Below, one piece after another: positions 25,294-34,040 of a stretch of DNA of 56,470 nt. This DNA is from SG8-32-3 sp964514055. Its GTDB lineage: Archaea > Thermoproteota > Bathyarchaeia > Bathyarchaeales > Bathycorpusculaceae. The notes under the pieces are model-generated. The model worked only from the letters and a program-made list of their open reading frames with translations, had not been told where the DNA came from and did not search any database. The number at the start of each line of letters is the position of its first letter. The first letter of the stretch is position 1. A program made the position numbers and the translations under genes. Where the stretch lies: assembly GCA_964514055.1 (NCBI GenBank), contig CAZEPB010000009.1, positions 1 to 56,470 on the forward strand, given 5' to 3'.

Positions 25294-26334
25294 ATGCAAA
25301 AGGTTCTGTCTTTCCTTAGAGAGCATGAGAATACTCTTTTGAAGCTGTTACCTTTAGTTGCGTTTGCCGTGCCGCTTCTTTGGCTGTATCTGTTGAGCCC
25401 AGCGTCGTTTGAGTCGATGTGGAAGGGCAGGACTTTTCAGCTGTTTTTCATATGGCTAATCGCGTTAGAGTTGATTCTCGGCTGGGAAAGCCTGCAACCA
25501 AGCAAGATCGCCAAGCCCTTTTCCGCTAAAACGTTCGCTTTCGTTATGGCTTTGCTGCTTCCCACAGTGTACGTAGTAATTTCCAAACATCTGGGATTAA
25601 ACGATGCTATTACTGAGGTGGCGAGGCAAAGCGGTGTCGCAACATGGAATTCAATGGCGCTCTCAACCGAATATCTCGTCTTTGCAGTCCTCTTCTGCGC
25701 AATTGTTTTTCTGCAGTTCGGAAAAAAAGGCTTAAAGGACTTCTCGGTTCCCGCCCTCTTTCTCGGAACAGTTGGAGTCCTGTACACAATCGACAACGTC
25801 TATCCCTACGGGCAATTCACGCCATTCCAGCTGCTCGTCCCCACCACAGCCACTCTCGCAGCCTCCGTGCTAAACCTGATGGGATACCAGACAAGCTTAA
25901 CATCCGTAGCCAACATGCCACGTCTGACAGCAACCGACCCCGCTAATCCTCTGCGAACCGCCACGTTCGACATAGCATGGCCCTGCGCAGGCATCGAAAG
26001 CCTTCTAATCTTTACGGTGGTAGCGCTTCTATTCCTGAAACGCATGCCTCTCAGCTGGAAAACCAAAACAGCAGCCTTTGTATTCGGTGCCGCAGTCACC
26101 TACTTCATCAACGTTCTGAGAATAGTCACCTTTTATCCGATAGGCATGGAATACGGCGTGAACTCAGAACAGGTACATATGTTCCACAATTACTATGGTC
26201 CATTATACTCAATCGCGTGGATCGTGGCGTTTCCGTTGCTGATTCTCGGAAGCCAAATGTTGTGGCGAAAATTCAATAGCAAAAGCGTTCCAGAAGCTAA
26301 GGAACCTCAACCGCCTCAGCTAAACCCCGCTTAA
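25294..26334 (+). CDS. Archaeosortase/exosortase-family transpeptidase
   Basis: 346 residues from ATG 25294; the frame is open further upstream but that extension (25135 on) is not hydrophobic and lacks an SD. At least eight membrane segments are visible. The catalytic triad of the family is present: C231 in WPCAGIES, R276 in FINVLRI and H298 in MFHNYYG. Archaeosortases cut C-terminal sorting signals (PGF-CTERM and similar) from surface proteins and attach the product to lipid. No protein in this window shows a recognisable sorting tail, so the substrate is elsewhere or of an unknown type. Its 3' end overlaps the convergent GINS gene by 38 bp. Confidence 0.85.
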   Translation: MQKVLSFLREHENTLLKLLPLVAFAVPLLWLYLLSPASFESMWKGRTFQLFFIWLIALELILGWESLQPSKIAKPFSAKTFAFVMALLLPTVYVVISKHLGLNDAITEVARQSGVATWNSMALSTEYLVFAVLFCAIVFLQFGKKGLKDFSVPALFLGTVGVLYTIDNVYPYGQFTPFQLLVPTTATLAASVLNLMGYQTSLTSVANMPRLTATDPANPLRTATFDIAWPCAGIESLLIFTVVALLFLKRMPLSWKTKTAAFVFGAAVTYFINVLRIVTFYPIGMEYGVNSEQVHMFHNYYGPLYSIAWIVAFPLLILGSQMLWRKFNSKSVPEAKEPQPPQLNPA

Positions 26335-26857
26335 CCAGAATCTTGGCGTTCTCAACAGGCAAAGACGCAACATCCTCTGCCAAAAAAGGTCCATAAGTCT
26401 TCATGTCCGCACCAACCACCGCAGGAATAGCCTTCAAGAACCTCAACACCACTCTTTTGTGAGGCTGGCGCGCCTTATCCGCGATGGCTACTTCTAAAAC
26501 CTGCCCCTGCACAAGCTTCTTTACAAACGCATGGTACGCCTCAACGAAAGATAGGAAACCCGAGCACAGCGACGCTTCCTCAACCGCCAACAGGTCCGAA
26601 GGCACCCTCTGATTCTCCGTTATCAACTTGACCAACTTGTTGTAACGCGCCCAAACCAACTCGCCGACCATACGCTGCACGTACTCCAACTCGCGCTCAA
26701 GAAGACCCGCCTTCACCGCCTTCTTATCAAGCATCCTACTCTCCTCCCTAATCTTCTGCACGTACCCAGCCACGCGAGCATAAAAGTCCGAAGGCAAAGG
26801 GCTCAGCTCGGCGTTCTCGACCTCAAACCGCCACACATCAAAAATTTCGTCATACAC
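26297..26857 (-). CDS. GINS complex subunit (Gins51-like)
   Basis: 186 residues. An N-terminal helical A domain (about 1-120) is followed by a small C-terminal B domain (about 132-186) with the pattern VVLRFLKAIPAVVGADMKTYGP...DVASLPVENAKILVKRG. This A-then-B order is that of Sld5/Psf1 relatives (Gins51 in archaea). GINS joins MCM and RecJ/Cdc45-like protein into the CMG-type replicative helicase. It begins 2 nt after the priS stop; primase-GINS adjacency is common in archaea and supports the call. Last gene of a PCNA-PriL-PriS-GINS run. Overlaps the convergent archaeosortase gene by 38 bp. Confidence 0.85.
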   Translation of the reverse strand: MYDEIFDVWRFEVENAELSPLPSDFYARVAGYVQKIREESRMLDKKAVKAGLLERELEYVQRMVGELVWARYNKLVKLITENQRVPSDLLAVEEASLCSGFLSFVEAYHAFVKKLVQGQVLEVAIADKARQPHKRVVLRFLKAIPAVVGADMKTYGPFLAEDVASLPVENAKILVKRGLAEAVEVP

Positions 26858-26859
26858 GC

Positions 26860-28134
26860 CTAACTCGCCACCTCAGCTCTACCCTTACAGATAAGCAGCA
26901 CAGCCGCGGCTGTCGGAACCTCCACCGTTTGATGCTTGTAAGGACCCAACACTCTCCCACCCAACCTAAACTTCGGAACGCCAGAGACAAACACTTTCAC
27001 CGCGCCCTCTTTAAAAGCTACTGCCTCTTCAAACGGGTCGAAATCCTCAAGGTGCTTGGCGGGAAACTCGACCTTCTTTAAGCCCGTCTTACCATGCAAA
27101 GTGCCGTTCATCCTGATCAAGCGGTGCGTGTCCGTGGTGACAACCGTGTCAATCTTGGCGGACTCAAGGTCCTTCACGTACTCAGCCAGTTTTCTCCAGG
27201 TTCCAACGCTGACGCCTTTGACGCTGCTCCACCTGCCTTCATCAATACACCGCTTCAGAATCAACTCTTTGTTCCGCAATATGACGGCGTAGTTTCTTTT
27301 GACCCCAGCGTTTATCAAATCTTCCTTCGTAGCCTTCAGAACGAAGTCACGGAGCCCCAGTTTCAGGCGTCTGTTCCAGCCGAAGTCATGCAAGCTAAAA
27401 CCGCGAGAACGCCTACGCTGCCTCGTCGACCTGCCCTTTGCTTCACCACCTAACAGGGACAGACCCAGCGCAGAAACGTAATCCACAATTTCCTTACGAG
27501 CCATCGCATCCAACGTCTTAACAGCCTCGTTTTCAACGTGAACGTGGTACCCACGATGACCCGAAAAAAACACGCTCACCTCCTTATCGGAAAACCCAAA
27601 ATCCTTTCCCAGCATATCGATAAGCTTCGCGGTTTCCTCTTTGGCGGATTCCAAACAGACTTCACAAGGCCACGTTTTTGTGTTAAATTTTTGACCCTCA
27701 CAAACGGGACAAGCTTCAGGAGTTACACCTTTCCCGCTGAAACCGCACTTGCTGCAAGCCCATTCATCATGAAGCTTATCACACGATGTGGGAATGTGGT
27801 CGGCGTCTATGTCAAAGACGAGGTCAGCGCCGAGCCAGCCCTTCTTATCCATCTCAACCGTAGGATTTTCGTAATAAGCGCAAGAACGGTAAACATCCGA
27901 AGGGACCGCCTCGCCAAGAAACAGCTTAAGGTCGCGGATGTTTGCGAAACCCTTGTGCCTCAGCATTATTCGTTCTTTGAAGAGAAGAAAACCGAGTTCC
28001 CTCTGACCAAGCAGAGTAGGCGAAGGAATAACCGTGGATGGGTCACTGTAGAAATCAGAGAATTTTCCATAAACGAATTCTCGGGAAGACGCCGTCACCT
28101 TCTCCTCCGCCCTTATTCGCGTAGAAGATGGCAC
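26860..28134 (-). CDS. priS: DNA primase small (catalytic) subunit PriS
   Basis: 424 residues, long for an archaeal PriS (usually 330-400). The catalytic carboxylates are in FDIDADHIP (D108, D110), the third metal/NTP motif is FFSGHRGYHVH (about 190), and the HRLIRMNGTLHG segment (about 335) matches the Arg/His nucleotide-binding region. A zinc-binding knob is formed by CSKCGFSGKGVTPEACPVC plus later CEVC cysteines (about 126-160). With PriL it makes RNA/DNA primers for replication. Start ATG 28134, 17 nt after priL. The strings of basic residues near 240 (TRQRRRSRG) are notable but seen in relatives. Confidence 0.95.
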   Translation of the reverse strand: MPSSTRIRAEEKVTASSREFVYGKFSDFYSDPSTVIPSPTLLGQRELGFLLFKERIMLRHKGFANIRDLKLFLGEAVPSDVYRSCAYYENPTVEMDKKGWLGADLVFDIDADHIPTSCDKLHDEWACSKCGFSGKGVTPEACPVCEGQKFNTKTWPCEVCLESAKEETAKLIDMLGKDFGFSDKEVSVFFSGHRGYHVHVENEAVKTLDAMARKEIVDYVSALGLSLLGGEAKGRSTRQRRRSRGFSLHDFGWNRRLKLGLRDFVLKATKEDLINAGVKRNYAVILRNKELILKRCIDEGRWSSVKGVSVGTWRKLAEYVKDLESAKIDTVVTTDTHRLIRMNGTLHGKTGLKKVEFPAKHLEDFDPFEEAVAFKEGAVKVFVSGVPKFRLGGRVLGPYKHQTVEVPTAAAVLLICKGRAEVAS

Positions 28135-28151
28135 TTACCCAAATTTAACCA

Positions 28152-29183
28152 TTAACCTCGCTTAAGTTTACGCCTATAGTAAGCTAGGGGATGGCGAACC
28201 CAACGGCATAGGGCATCCCTGTTTACGCAAACACCGTGAGTTTGCAACGTCGAACATTGAGGCGGAGTGTACCGTGTTCGGGAGCCTCGTTCTCCCGCGA
28301 TGTGCTCGATTTGATAGCGCGTCAACCTTTCGTTATAATCCGAAAAACTCTTGAACAACTCGTTCACTTTTTCCGAAGGCATACCTATGCTTACGAGAAA
28401 AGAAGTTAAGGTGAATCGACCCACATGCGAGAGATGATGACCCTTCGCCACGGCTTCCTGAAGAGCCACAATACAGGGTGGAAAAGCGGATTGAGAAACA
28501 ACTTTAGGAAAGCCCTCCATCTCCTCTTGACCGATGCGTTCCTTGGCTAATTCTAATAGCCTTTCTGCCATATCCGTGATTTTTTCTGGAAAGTTGGGAA
28601 GTTCAGTTGCCTCCAGCCTTTCTTCAATGCGCCTTTGAACCTCTTCTTGCAGTAGTCTCGCAACATCATGCTTGTTCAGGTAAATTTTCCCATTCACCAA
28701 AAGACGGTTTACAAGTTTCCACTTAGCGTCCCGCAAATGTGCAGTGTTCCTTAAATAGTCAGCAAAATTAACCTCAAATTCAAGAGGTATCTCAGAATTA
28801 TGATTCACCGCAAGATTCCAACCGAAGTCCAGCGCAATAGCCACGATTCGTTCGCGATTTTCAAGTTGCATATCGATGAAAGCCTGCTTTGCCTCAGCTA
28901 GAGCGTACCGTTTCTTGATGAAAGAGTTCTTAGTGGCTATCGCTAATATAATTGCAACTGGAAAAGAGGGGATTTCCACATAGTTTTCGTGTTTTGCGCC
29001 AACGGAAACAGACAAAATTGCGTTTTTAACTCTTTCCTCGGCACGGTTGAGAACCTGTGCCATCTCAGGGTTTGCCAGATCTTCAATTTTTAAGCCTAGT
29101 TTTTTCATGTGCTCTGCGGTTTCTTTCAGAAAGGGGTATTTCGCCAAATCGTTTTGGGTGAATCTCACCGTTTCCATTTGCAT
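28152..29183 (-). CDS. priL: DNA primase large subunit PriL
   Basis: 343 residues. The C-terminal Fe-S domain supplies four cysteines: C near 241 (FPPCIVAL), C near 318 (PPQCSTL), C near 326 (HGVCVNRD) and C near 332 (ALCRWV), followed by HPLAYYRRKL, the usual end of archaeal PriL. The helical N-terminal domain binds PriS. The start ATG 29183 may be one codon early (MQMETVRF). It lies 14 nt after pcn and 17 nt before priS, so the three replication genes form one operon. Its product is needed for primer initiation and length control. Confidence 0.92.
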   Translation of the reverse strand: MQMETVRFTQNDLAKYPFLKETAEHMKKLGLKIEDLANPEMAQVLNRAEERVKNAILSVSVGAKHENYVEIPSFPVAIILAIATKNSFIKKRYALAEAKQAFIDMQLENRERIVAIALDFGWNLAVNHNSEIPLEFEVNFADYLRNTAHLRDAKWKLVNRLLVNGKIYLNKHDVARLLQEEVQRRIEERLEATELPNFPEKITDMAERLLELAKERIGQEEMEGFPKVVSQSAFPPCIVALQEAVAKGHHLSHVGRFTLTSFLVSIGMPSEKVNELFKSFSDYNERLTRYQIEHIAGERGSRTRYTPPQCSTLQTHGVCVNRDALCRWVRHPLAYYRRKLKRG

Positions 29184-29197
29184 ATTTACTGTTCTCG

Positions 29198-29953
29198 TTA
29201 TTCGGTTTCGATTCTTGGCGCGAGGAAGAAAGTCAGTTTGCCCTCTTTCGTCTGCTGAAAATCTATTCTCACGGGCATGTCGGTTGAAAACTCAAGCGTG
29301 GCAATGTCAGAAGTGGCTGACGCCGCCTTTATGATTTCAGACAAATAGCTAAGGCTGAAAGTCGCCTTTGAATTTTCTTTAACTTCCAAATCCAGCACAG
29401 CATCGCTTCCCTTTTGAAGAGTTATGGTCGCACCCATCAAGTCGCCCGAAGCGTTCAGAACCAGTTTCTCAGCATCCGCCTCTATCCGGACGTGGTCACT
29501 TACGAGCTGAGCGTCTTCTATGGCTTGGCTTAGCCCCTGCGTTGTAGTTTTAGCTTTTATGTTGAAAGCTATTTTCGGCGTGGGAACTTCTTCTTCTGAA
29601 GCTTCAAGCGTGGGCATTGTGAAGTTACGGCTGTACTTTCCCGTTATCTTGATTTGGAGACGCCCAGTTTTATCGTCGAGAGACAGCTCCACTGCCTCAT
29701 CCTTGCCGGCGCGTTTAAGCAGTTTCAACAACTCGCTTATGTTAATACACATCTTCGAGGGCGTTTCGCAAACGTATTCTTCAAAAATAGTTTTAGGCCA
29801 CTCGAAATCAATCATGGCAACGCGGGAAGGATCCATTGCACGCAGTTTCAGACCTTCAGGTTCGATTTTGAAGGTGGCTTCGTCCACGAGAATGGATATG
29901 GCAGTAGTCATGTCTCTCAAAAGTTTAGCGTCAGATACTTTAAGCTTAAACAT
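29198..29953 (-). CDS. pcn: DNA polymerase sliding clamp PCNA
   Basis: 251 residues, the length of one two-domain PCNA protomer. Hallmarks are FKLKVSDAKLLRDM at the start, the LRAMDPSRVAMIDFEW strand (about 37-52), the interdomain connector (about 118-130, SEEEVPTPKI) that receives PIP-box partners, and the C-terminal FFLAPRIE that closes the pocket. ATG 29953 follows a GAGAGGAAA SD. It heads a pcn-priL-priS-GINS operon. Only one PCNA gene is present here, so a homotrimer is expected unless others lie outside the window. Confidence 0.96.
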   Translation of the reverse strand: MFKLKVSDAKLLRDMTTAISILVDEATFKIEPEGLKLRAMDPSRVAMIDFEWPKTIFEEYVCETPSKMCINISELLKLLKRAGKDEAVELSLDDKTGRLQIKITGKYSRNFTMPTLEASEEEVPTPKIAFNIKAKTTTQGLSQAIEDAQLVSDHVRIEADAEKLVLNASGDLMGATITLQKGSDAVLDLEVKENSKATFSLSYLSEIIKAASATSDIATLEFSTDMPVRIDFQQTKEGKLTFFLAPRIETE

Positions 29954-30122
29954 ATCCGTTTCCTCTCTCTTTTAATGCTACACAGCGAAAGTATTAAAGA
30001 TTTTATGCACTTAACATGATGCCCATAAATAAAAATATTCTTGAGAAAACTTCAGCTGGGAACCCAACGTGGCTTATTAAATTGATTACATAACGCAGTT
30101 TGAAACAAAATTTCACGCTAAA

Positions 30123-30163
30123 GTTCAATCTATATATAAGGGGGCTATAGTCTTTTCCGAGCA
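30123..30163 (-). repeat. Intergenic motif copy A
   Basis: Minus-strand reading: GCTCGGAAAAGACTATAG, CCCCC, TTATATATAGATTGAAC. It starts 19 nt past the TFS stop codon and lies in the 228-nt gap before pcn. It is the best match to copy D, and its CTATAG-C-run-TATATAG core is shared with copies B and E. No other gene is seen in the gap. Confidence 0.65.
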
Positions 30164-30181
30164 GCTAGAGGACACTATTGT

Positions 30182-30535
30182 TTAGCTGTACTCTCTGAAC
30201 GTGTAGTTACATTTTGTGCAACGCAGAAACTGGGTTGAAGATTCATCAGCGCTCCTAGTCTGGACTTGCCAGACATAAGCGGTGTTGTTTCCGCATTTGG
30301 GACATTCAATTCGAACAGTAGGAAGCGTTCGAAGCTTTTGCTCTTCCTTACCTATCACTGCTACAAACTGCTGTGGATTATGCTGAATCACCTTGCCGAT
30401 TTTGGGTTCAACTTTCTTGGCTGACTCCTTCTTCTTATACCCGCATTTCGGGCAGACCAGCATCAACGATGCAGCTTTGCCTGTCTTCGGTTTCTTAAAC
30501 TCGAGACGAGAACCACACTTCGGGCAGAATTCCAT
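30182..30535 (-). CDS. tfs: Transcription factor S (TFS, TFIIS/Rpb9-like)
   Basis: 117 residues. Two zinc ribbons: C4-x2-C7 with C28-x2-C31, and a C-terminal ribbon IECPKCG...CTKC. The acidic hairpin that reaches into the RNA polymerase channel and triggers transcript cleavage is intact (RSADESST, D97-E98). TFS rescues backtracked polymerase and improves fidelity. A Lys-rich linker (about 32-55) is typical. Start ATG 30535. It lies between the DUF99 gene and pcn, all on the same strand, but with gaps of 71 and 228 nt that suggest separate transcripts. Confidence 0.94.
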   Translation of the reverse strand: MEFCPKCGSRLEFKKPKTGKAASLMLVCPKCGYKKKESAKKVEPKIGKVIQHNPQQFVAVIGKEEQKLRTLPTVRIECPKCGNNTAYVWQVQTRSADESSTQFLRCTKCNYTFREYS

Positions 30536-30606
30536 AATTCGCTACTCCGTTATCCGTTTTGGATTCCCTTTGCGTGGTCTCTTTTAAACTTTTTCTAATT
30601 CCAAGG

Positions 30607-31194
30607 TTATGGATGGCTTATTCCAGACGCTATAAGATGGGCAACACGCAGGGCTTCTGGAATATTACTCCGTGTCGAAGTCAACTGCAAGATTTTTTGA
30701 GCGCTCTCTCTTGAGACCCCAACGGCTTGCATGTAAACTTTCGCTTTCGCGTTCCTAGTGGAAACTTCAATGGTTTCTCCCGCGTTAAGAATCGCGTGCC
30801 AACGCTCTTCGCTGCGGGAGAGATTTTGCAGCGCTTTATGGATGTCTGCGAGATCAGGTTTTTCGCGCGTAACCGTTATGACAGGCAGATTTGTTGTCTT
30901 GTAGAGTTTTTTTACGTCCACTATGTTAAAGCCGGCAAATGTTATCCCGTTCAGCATAATCACCCGCAGCTGCTTATAGTGAGGTGAACTGGTTATCATG
31001 GAAGATATCTTGTCTGTGGCGTCGAAGCCATCTACAGCTATTTCGGTGCGCATTACACCGTCAAGCCAGTAACCTCCTCTGAAGACAACACCGACAACTA
31101 TAACTTGACCTTCCACATGAGGAGTAAAAGCACCGTCGTCTACACCTAACACTCGAATTTCAGGTTTTATCACGCGAAAGCTTTTGCGGTTCAA
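30607..31194 (-). CDS. DUF99 family protein (endonuclease V-related fold)
   Basis: 195 residues. VLGVDDGAF near the N terminus carries the Asp pair shared with endonuclease V folds; GVVFRGGYWLDGVM, the LNGITFAGFNIVD strand and the PVITVTREKPD strand are typical of the archaeal DUF99 (UPF0215) family. The C-terminal helices end in EALRVAHLIASG. Members are widespread in archaea and often lie in information-processing clusters, as here, but no activity is firmly established; nuclease or RNA-related function is speculative. Between rpo11 (128 nt upstream) and tfs. Confidence 0.85.
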   Translation of the reverse strand: MNRKSFRVIKPEIRVLGVDDGAFTPHVEGQVIVVGVVFRGGYWLDGVMRTEIAVDGFDATDKISSMITSSPHYKQLRVIMLNGITFAGFNIVDVKKLYKTTNLPVITVTREKPDLADIHKALQNLSRSEERWHAILNAGETIEVSTRNAKAKVYMQAVGVSRESAQKILQLTSTRSNIPEALRVAHLIASGISHP

Positions 31195-31322
31195 AACGGT
31201 TTTTCCTTAGCGGTTTGGAAGTTAAATATTTGGGAGGCGTGTTATAAGGTTAACGTGGTGGATTCGGACGCGAAGGGACAGCCACCTATATTGGTTGTTG
31301 TTTCGGGCGAGCAGGCGAAAAA

Positions 31323-31610
31323 TTATGCTTTGAGAGCCTTTTCCAACGCCTTACCGAAAGCTTTATTCACTTCGCGTGCTTTCTCCGCAGCCGTAACCAG
31401 TGCATCTTCAGGTTTTGTAGCACCCTTCGTCCTAATGTAAATCACAGGATTCGACGCTAAAGGATGAGGCACATCGTAACCAGCCAAGTCCACCCTTTTA
31501 TCTTCCAAGATCTTCTTCTGAAGCAAGTTGCAAAGACCGTGACTTGCACCTTCGACCTCAATTTTAAGCTCATTCCCCGCCTTCTTTAAAACCTTGACCT
31601 TCAATTTCAA
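31323..31610 (-). CDS. rpo11: DNA-directed RNA polymerase subunit Rpo11 (RpoL)
   Basis: 95 residues, complete. The pattern EVEGASHGLCNLLQKKILED, then AGYDVPHPLASNPVIYIRT, is diagnostic for the Rpb11/RpoL family, which pairs with Rpo3 to start polymerase assembly in the manner of the bacterial alpha dimer. It overlaps csl4 by four bases on the same strand (ATGA type), so transcription and RNA-decay components are translationally linked, an arrangement also seen in other archaea. Confidence 0.95.
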   Translation of the reverse strand: MKLKVKVLKKAGNELKIEVEGASHGLCNLLQKKILEDKRVDLAGYDVPHPLASNPVIYIRTKGATKPEDALVTAAEKAREVNKAFGKALEKALKA

Positions 31611-32188
31611 ATCTCCTCTTTTCCATAATTCAACGCAAGTTTACGCTTTTCAACGTTGCCACATTTCGGACAATACATCTCATGCCGCTTAGGCTCCAGC
31701 AAACTTGCACAGCGAGAACAAAAAGCGTACATTACGCCTAGATTTTTGTCATTTGTAGAAAGATGGTAAACTTGATTCTTGTCGCTGATAACTTTAGCAC
31801 GTATTATGTCACCTGGTTTGCACACTTCAGTCATAGATTTAACGTACCTCTCCCGCACGTCAGAAACGTGAAGTATGCCTGTGAAAACGCCTGAAAGCTG
31901 CTTAGAGCCAAGCTTGAAAATTCTCACCAGAACGTTGTCAGATTGAGCATGACCGACTTGACCTATGATGGTGTTTGAGACCTTTGGAACGGCTACTCCG
32001 CTGATTAACGGGTAAACAGAGACACGTTTGCTCAGCAAATCCATTAGTGCACGCCCAACGATTTTCGAGTATATCACACCGTCTTTCACGTACGTTCCAG
32101 AATTTGGAATAAACTCTTCTATAACACCTAAGCGCTCACCAGGTAACACTAAATGACCACTTTTGTGTCCAGATGCTTTCGGATTCAT
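31607..32188 (-). CDS. csl4: Exosome RNA-binding subunit Csl4
   Basis: 193 residues from ATG 32188, which has AAGGGA 6 nt upstream and matches family length. An in-frame ATG at 32302 abuts the METTL5-like stop (TGATG) but adds 38 unconserved residues, so it is less likely. Domains: N-terminal barrel (VLPGERLGVIEEFIPNSGTYV), central S1 RNA-binding domain (about 60-140), and a C-terminal zinc ribbon CSRCASLL...CPKCG. Csl4 caps the archaeal exosome and recruits DnaG. Neighbours rpo11, a METTL5-like gene and dph2 form a conserved archaeal run. Confidence 0.92.
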   Translation of the reverse strand: MNPKASGHKSGHLVLPGERLGVIEEFIPNSGTYVKDGVIYSKIVGRALMDLLSKRVSVYPLISGVAVPKVSNTIIGQVGHAQSDNVLVRIFKLGSKQLSGVFTGILHVSDVRERYVKSMTEVCKPGDIIRAKVISDKNQVYHLSTNDKNLGVMYAFCSRCASLLEPKRHEMYCPKCGNVEKRKLALNYGKEEI

Positions 32189-32301
32189 GTAATTTCCCTT
32201 ACTGTGAAATATAAGCGATACAGAGGCTTCCTCTGAACGGGTATATCCTAAGTTTCTATGCTTCTCAATAAACCTTTTGATTGCTCCCTCCAAAAAAAGC
32301 A

Positions 32302-33003
32302 TCAGCCGCTTTTCTTTATAATATACAAGTCAACAACAACATTGTGCTTCATTTTAGTATGGAAGTCAAACATGCGCGGAATAGTCATGAGCATGGCGTA
32401 AACCGCCTTGACCACGCCGCCATGGCTCCTAACAAACTTTTCTATAAACGGAGAAGGAGCAACCTGCAGCAGACTTCCTGGGTTTGCTTTGAGACTTTTC
32501 ATCAACTGCTTGTCGGTGTTGGGGTGATTGTGAAGTGAGTAAACTGCGTTGCCAACTTCCAGAGCTTTTTCCAAAAACTTTCGGTCGGCAGCCCGCCTTT
32601 GCACGCCGAAGGGAGGATTCTGCAGCACAGTGTCAAAGCTACCTGTTATCGCGGTAACATCACCAACGACCCATTGAACCCCTGTTTTGAACCCTGTTTT
32701 TTCAGAGTTTTCAGCCGCAGTTTTTATCGCTGTTTTGTCGATGTCAACACCTGTAACAAACTTGGCGCCCAAATAAGAAGCAGCTAAAGCGAGGCGACCA
32801 GTGCCGCAGCCCAAATCTAAAACTGTTTTGCCAACTATGTCGTCATTTGTGTAGGCAGCTATGTAAAGCATTGTCGCTGCAACGGCTTCTGAGACGGTAT
32901 ATTGCTCAAGATTCGCTTGAGGAGAAGGATTTGGCTCTATTTGGGATAGGAAGAGTTCCAAGTCTAATTTTCGAATAAGCCTTTTTTGAGCAGGGTTTCC
33001 CAT
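32302..33003 (-). CDS. METTL5-like rRNA adenine N6-methyltransferase
   Basis: 233 residues. SAM motif I is VLDLGCGTGRLALAA, and motif IV is QNPPFGVQRRAADRKF, the NPPF signature of N6-adenine methyltransferases; the following AADRKFLEKALE segment is characteristic of METTL5, which modifies helix 44 of small-subunit rRNA in eukaryotes. The N-terminal LFLSQIEPNPSPQANLEQYTVS helix-loop is also family-specific. Its first 40 bases overlap the end of dph2 in another frame, and its stop forms TGATG with a possible csl4 ATG. Confidence 0.9.
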   Translation of the reverse strand: MGNPAQKRLIRKLDLELFLSQIEPNPSPQANLEQYTVSEAVAATMLYIAAYTNDDIVGKTVLDLGCGTGRLALAASYLGAKFVTGVDIDKTAIKTAAENSEKTGFKTGVQWVVGDVTAITGSFDTVLQNPPFGVQRRAADRKFLEKALEVGNAVYSLHNHPNTDKQLMKSLKANPGSLLQVAPSPFIEKFVRSHGGVVKAVYAMLMTIPRMFDFHTKMKHNVVVDLYIIKKSG

Positions 33004-33965
33004 GAAGATTCGCCGGCGACCACCATGAACTCGTTAAGGGTTAGTACGGGCTTTAAGAATTTCGATGGAGTGTCAAGAGATATCCGTGGGCAAGCGGTGT
33101 TCACATAAGCGTCAACGGATGGAAACTCCAGCAACGCCTCTGGCGAGATTTCCCTAATCGCAAAGAGGAAAGCCGTTTTCCCATTTTTTTCGGCTATTTC
33201 CTTTATTTTCAAGGCGTCATCTAGACGTTTTTGCCCCAGTTTTAAGCCGATTAATACGCCAAAGGTTTTGGCATGTTCCGCTTCTTCGATGCAAGCCCAG
33301 CGTTGTTTAAGGATTTTCTGTGCCTCCTCGTCTATAGAGTAAGCCCTGTTTTCATACGGGTCTGCGATTATCGTGGGTTTGGATGTGCTGAGAGCTACAC
33401 CTAACGCGTGGAACCGTCCACCGCCAATGAAAAGAAAAGCCTCAACGCCGTTGGCTACGGATTTGACGTTGCTGTAGTTGCAGCCAATCACCTGTCCAGG
33501 ATAATTCACTCGTCCAGCGTCACCTATCACCACTGTCTTTCCAGCTCGGACAAGAATTTCGCGAGCCTCATCAAGCGTCTGTACATGTTGCACCGTGGTC
33601 GCTAAGCCTATTTTGCTATATTTGCTCAGCAACGGGACGGATTTTTCTATGGCTTCAGCAACTGTTATGGTTGCTCTGGCTTCCACGTAAATGGTGGAAA
33701 TCGGTTCGTGCTTCAACAGTTTCGCATGACCAAAATGTATTATCAGGTCTATTCCTAAGCGTTCTGCTTCAGCAGTCGCGAGGTCGCAAGCGCCGTAGCA
33801 TGGGTCAGCCGAAATTATTGGAACTGCACCTGTTTTTTCGATAATCTTGGCTAAGCGTGGACCTTCTGGTTTTAAGCCTTCAGGCAGTTGCAGCAGAACA
33901 CGTTTTGCACCAAGCCTAACTATCTCTTGCTTTATTCGCTCTTCCTCAAAATCGAAGTTTTCCAT
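32964..33965 (-). CDS. dph2: Diphthamide synthesis radical enzyme Dph2
   Basis: 333 residues from ATG 33965; the frame allows 34004 but those 13 residues are not conserved. Three cysteines, one per domain, bind the 4Fe-4S cluster: DPCYGACD (about 57), IGCNYSN (about 160) and NTACPRISLD (about 290). Dph2 uses SAM by non-classical radical chemistry to transfer a 3-amino-3-carboxypropyl group to a histidine of aEF2. GAKRVLLQLPEGLK near the N terminus is typical. The 40-bp overlap with the METTL5-like gene couples two translation-apparatus modification genes. Confidence 0.94.
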   Translation of the reverse strand: MENFDFEEERIKQEIVRLGAKRVLLQLPEGLKPEGPRLAKIIEKTGAVPIISADPCYGACDLATAEAERLGIDLIIHFGHAKLLKHEPISTIYVEARATITVAEAIEKSVPLLSKYSKIGLATTVQHVQTLDEAREILVRAGKTVVIGDAGRVNYPGQVIGCNYSNVKSVANGVEAFLFIGGGRFHALGVALSTSKPTIIADPYENRAYSIDEEAQKILKQRWACIEEAEHAKTFGVLIGLKLGQKRLDDALKIKEIAEKNGKTAFLFAIREISPEALLEFPSVDAYVNTACPRISLDTPSKFLKPVLTLNEFMVVAGESSWETLLKKGLFEN

Positions 33966-34040
33966 GCTTATGCGCCTACAAAATTCTCCTGCACGAAGCG
34001 ACAATAAAAATAGGAGAAGGCAAGGTTTGCACAGTTTATG

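Noticed and set aside
31255..31440. 61-codon plus-strand frame with GGGAGG upstream
   Set aside because: Its second half is antisense to the conserved rpo11 gene. The first part reads somewhat protein-like, but no family or terminator supports it.
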